Assembly: GCA_033557835.1 (NCBI GenBank)
Contig: JAWQRO010000211.1
Location: 1-48,633, forward strand
Length of the DNA stretch: 48,633 bases
Direction of reading: 5' to 3'
DNA from: Helochares maculicollis
Taxonomy: Eukaryota > Arthropoda > Insecta > Coleoptera > Hydrophilidae
This document shows, in pieces, positions 46,606-48,633 of the stretch. Numbering within the stretch: position 1 is the stretch's first letter; every line of letters begins with the position of its first letter. The notes beneath the pieces were generated by a model. The model searched no databases, was not told the origin of the DNA, and was given only the letters and a program-made list of their open reading frames with translations. The translations under genes were made by a program, and so were the position numbers.

Positions 46606-48633
46606 ATTATGAGAGATGAACAGTTTCTTTCTATTCAAATGGAACATTGAAGAGTGTTTACCCGCTTGTCTGATAAACAATTTCCAGAAATATGATACAT
46701 CCTTTTATGATTAAAAATATCCAGCACTTTTCGTACTTTTTTCTCATTTTCAAAATTACTCGTTTCAAATACTATAGTTTCCTATTTTAAAGTACTCATA
46801 CATATGTTATAGAGGCGGAAATTAAGAAAAGTAATTAGTGTAAGTGCTATTACTGCAACTTTTGGTTTTTGATGTAAGAGCCATTCGCTCGATTTGAAGA
46901 ATTTCAAAACCATCATTATTTTTACCTTCAACAATTCCAATTACTTCAGCTTTCGTGATTTAGGTTTTTACACAATAGCAAGCCACACATTTTCTTATTT
47001 TCAAAGGAAATGTCATTCCCTTGTATCTCTGAGGAGGTATTTTAAACTATAGTCAATTATAAATGCTACACTTAACTAAATAAAAAAAATCAACAATTTT
47101 CTCTTCTGTACTATGGATTTTCAAAAATTTTATTCTATTTGTTAACCAAATCTTCGGCGCTTTTCCAATTGACTGTAATGATCTTTTGGTCTTTAAATCA
47201 AACTAAAAGTTGATTTAGTTGATGTTTTCATTAAAAATCAAAATTTTTGCACAGGAATAACTAACAATTTTAAAACCATTTTTTGCAACTACATCGTTTC
47301 AAAGCCTAAACAATGTCATTACCTAAAAATAAATATCAATCTGATTTCTTTACTTTTTTGTCCGTTAATTTGTTGGTAGTTGAGATAAAGAAAATTTAGT
47401 TCCTTGGTAAAATAAAAAAACTCAATCACAGATCTATAATGAATTTCTGAAATTGTCTGGTCAGAAAACCATTAATTTTTGAAAAACATCATCGAAACAA
47501 AACCTATTTCTAAACACTTTAGAAAAATTCATATCAATTACAAGAAAAACATTTGTAAGAAACGCTGTCTAGCTCAATATTTTTGAGTAGTTTGGCAAAG
47601 TATCCAGTAAATGTAACATTTGTGAAATGAATCTTTTAACAAATTCTGTGCTCAAACTTTAAGAACTTATAAATATTAAATTGCAAATTTTATACTGCGT
47701 GTGTTTAAATTGTCTACAGTAAACTTACGTTTTTTCAGAAAGAGCCTAGTAATTACTGTGACCCTACTGAAACAAGTATATTATTAAGACATGTATGATT
47801 TAACTTTTTCAACGTTTCTTCCTTGCATTTTTATAGATCTGGTTATATTTTTAACAAACATTGCATAATGTGACGGTAGATTACAAAATTACATATCTAT
47901 TAATTTTGCATAACTTACACAAACCCATAACTCTTGTTAGTCATAAGATTGAGTTGTTCACTTCAACATCTGCGTAATATAAATTTTAACTGATTCTAAG
48001 ATATTGCATGTTTATGTTTCCATTGCACCGAAATTGACTATAAGAACTACAAAGAAAACGGTATTACCTAACAATCTAAATTACAACTTTGTCAATAGGA
48101 GTAACATTTTACAAAACTTATTTCTTTACCAACCCTTTACTCACCTTGAGTGAAATGACCGTAAAAAAAATGTATATTTGATTATTTGCGGTTTCTGTAT
48201 ACCAAATTTCTCGTTTCTACAATCAACGATTTAAAAATTAAGGAATATTGTATTATAATATTGTAATAAATTTAACCCTCCATCTACCATCTCGAAAATT
48301 TTTTAAAAAGCGTTTTTTTTAATATGAATAAAAATTTTAGCAGTTAAATTATCATATTTTTATTTTTATAGGACTTGTTAAAAAACATATACAACTTCAT
48401 TTTCATCCCCTTTTGAATGAAATTTCAGAAATTCCTTCCTTATTCGTTGCACACACCTTATACGTAATGCGTTGAAGAAATTTCAGTCTTCGTATTCTGA
48501 CGATGCTTCTTATTAAAATGAAGCGAAACTGTTAAGACTAATAGGTAAATAAACATCTATAGCTACCAAATAGCGTTTAATTCATAATTTTAACATCAAT
48601 AAAATAAAATACGCTATAAAAATACAATAATTA

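Larger units (their letters stand above)
45677..48633. other. Right end of window, no gene supported
   Basis: AT-rich DNA. Apart from the possible microexon at 46118-46140 and the hairpin at 46559-46605 I see no feature. Short open frames such as 46165-46362 (minus) have no family resemblance. Confidence 0.55.

Noticed and set aside
48120..48200. CAAG|GTGAGT donor in phase with the membrane exon
   Set aside because: The frame upstream hits TAA after about 15 codons, with no ATG and no acceptor between.

Overview
The window is AT-rich genomic DNA from an arthropod, most likely an insect and possibly a beetle (weak inference). The genes are split by GT-AG introns, and the rest is decayed mariner, piggyBac-like, Penelope-like and RTE-type elements plus simple repeats. 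I see no prokaryotic features, rRNA, convincing tRNA or CRISPR array.

One gene dominates the minus strand: a homologue of the lemur tail kinases (LMTK/AATK family). I rebuilt eight coding exons from splice sites, reading phase and family resemblance (window coordinates, in transcript order): 38631-38737 (transmembrane segment), 11464-11616, 11350-11404, 11197-11270, 10381-10736, 9426-9603, 7987-8159 and 128-7286. All phases join without a gap and give about 2,750 residues. The product is a single membrane anchor with a Cys cluster, a kinase domain, and a very long acidic tail from one 7.16-kb exon that carries three internal repeat families. Both ends are missing: the N-terminal exon is not secure, and the exon 128-7286 ends in a splice donor, so coding continues left of the window. 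The kinase domain has lost several catalytic residues (Lys to Arg in beta-3, Glu to Asp in helix C, HRD to HPD, catalytic-loop Asn to Thr, DFG to DYG), so it looks like a pseudokinase.

A 27-kb intron (11617-38630) separates the membrane exon from the kinase exons. It holds a broken mariner (about 14.5-15.5 kb), a piggyBac-like remnant (16.2-16.65 kb), a 1.15-kb inverted-repeat element (21495-22646), a mariner with both ends inside a pair of direct repeats (about 22.9-24.2 kb), a second copy of that mariner (35.6-36.67 kb) cut off against a Penelope-like reverse transcriptase remnant (36.9-37.74 kb, minus strand), and several degenerate tandem repeats.

Right of the membrane exon lie another mariner lineage (41.8-42.8 kb, minus), an RTE-type LINE endonuclease fragment (43.0-43.3 kb, plus), and a broken coding-like block on the minus strand (43.95-45.68 kb) that may derive from an MCM-domain gene of the MCMDC2/mei-218 type. 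The last 3 kb shows no gene that I can support. Apart from the LMTK gene, every protein-like stretch I could place is a fragment or is broken.
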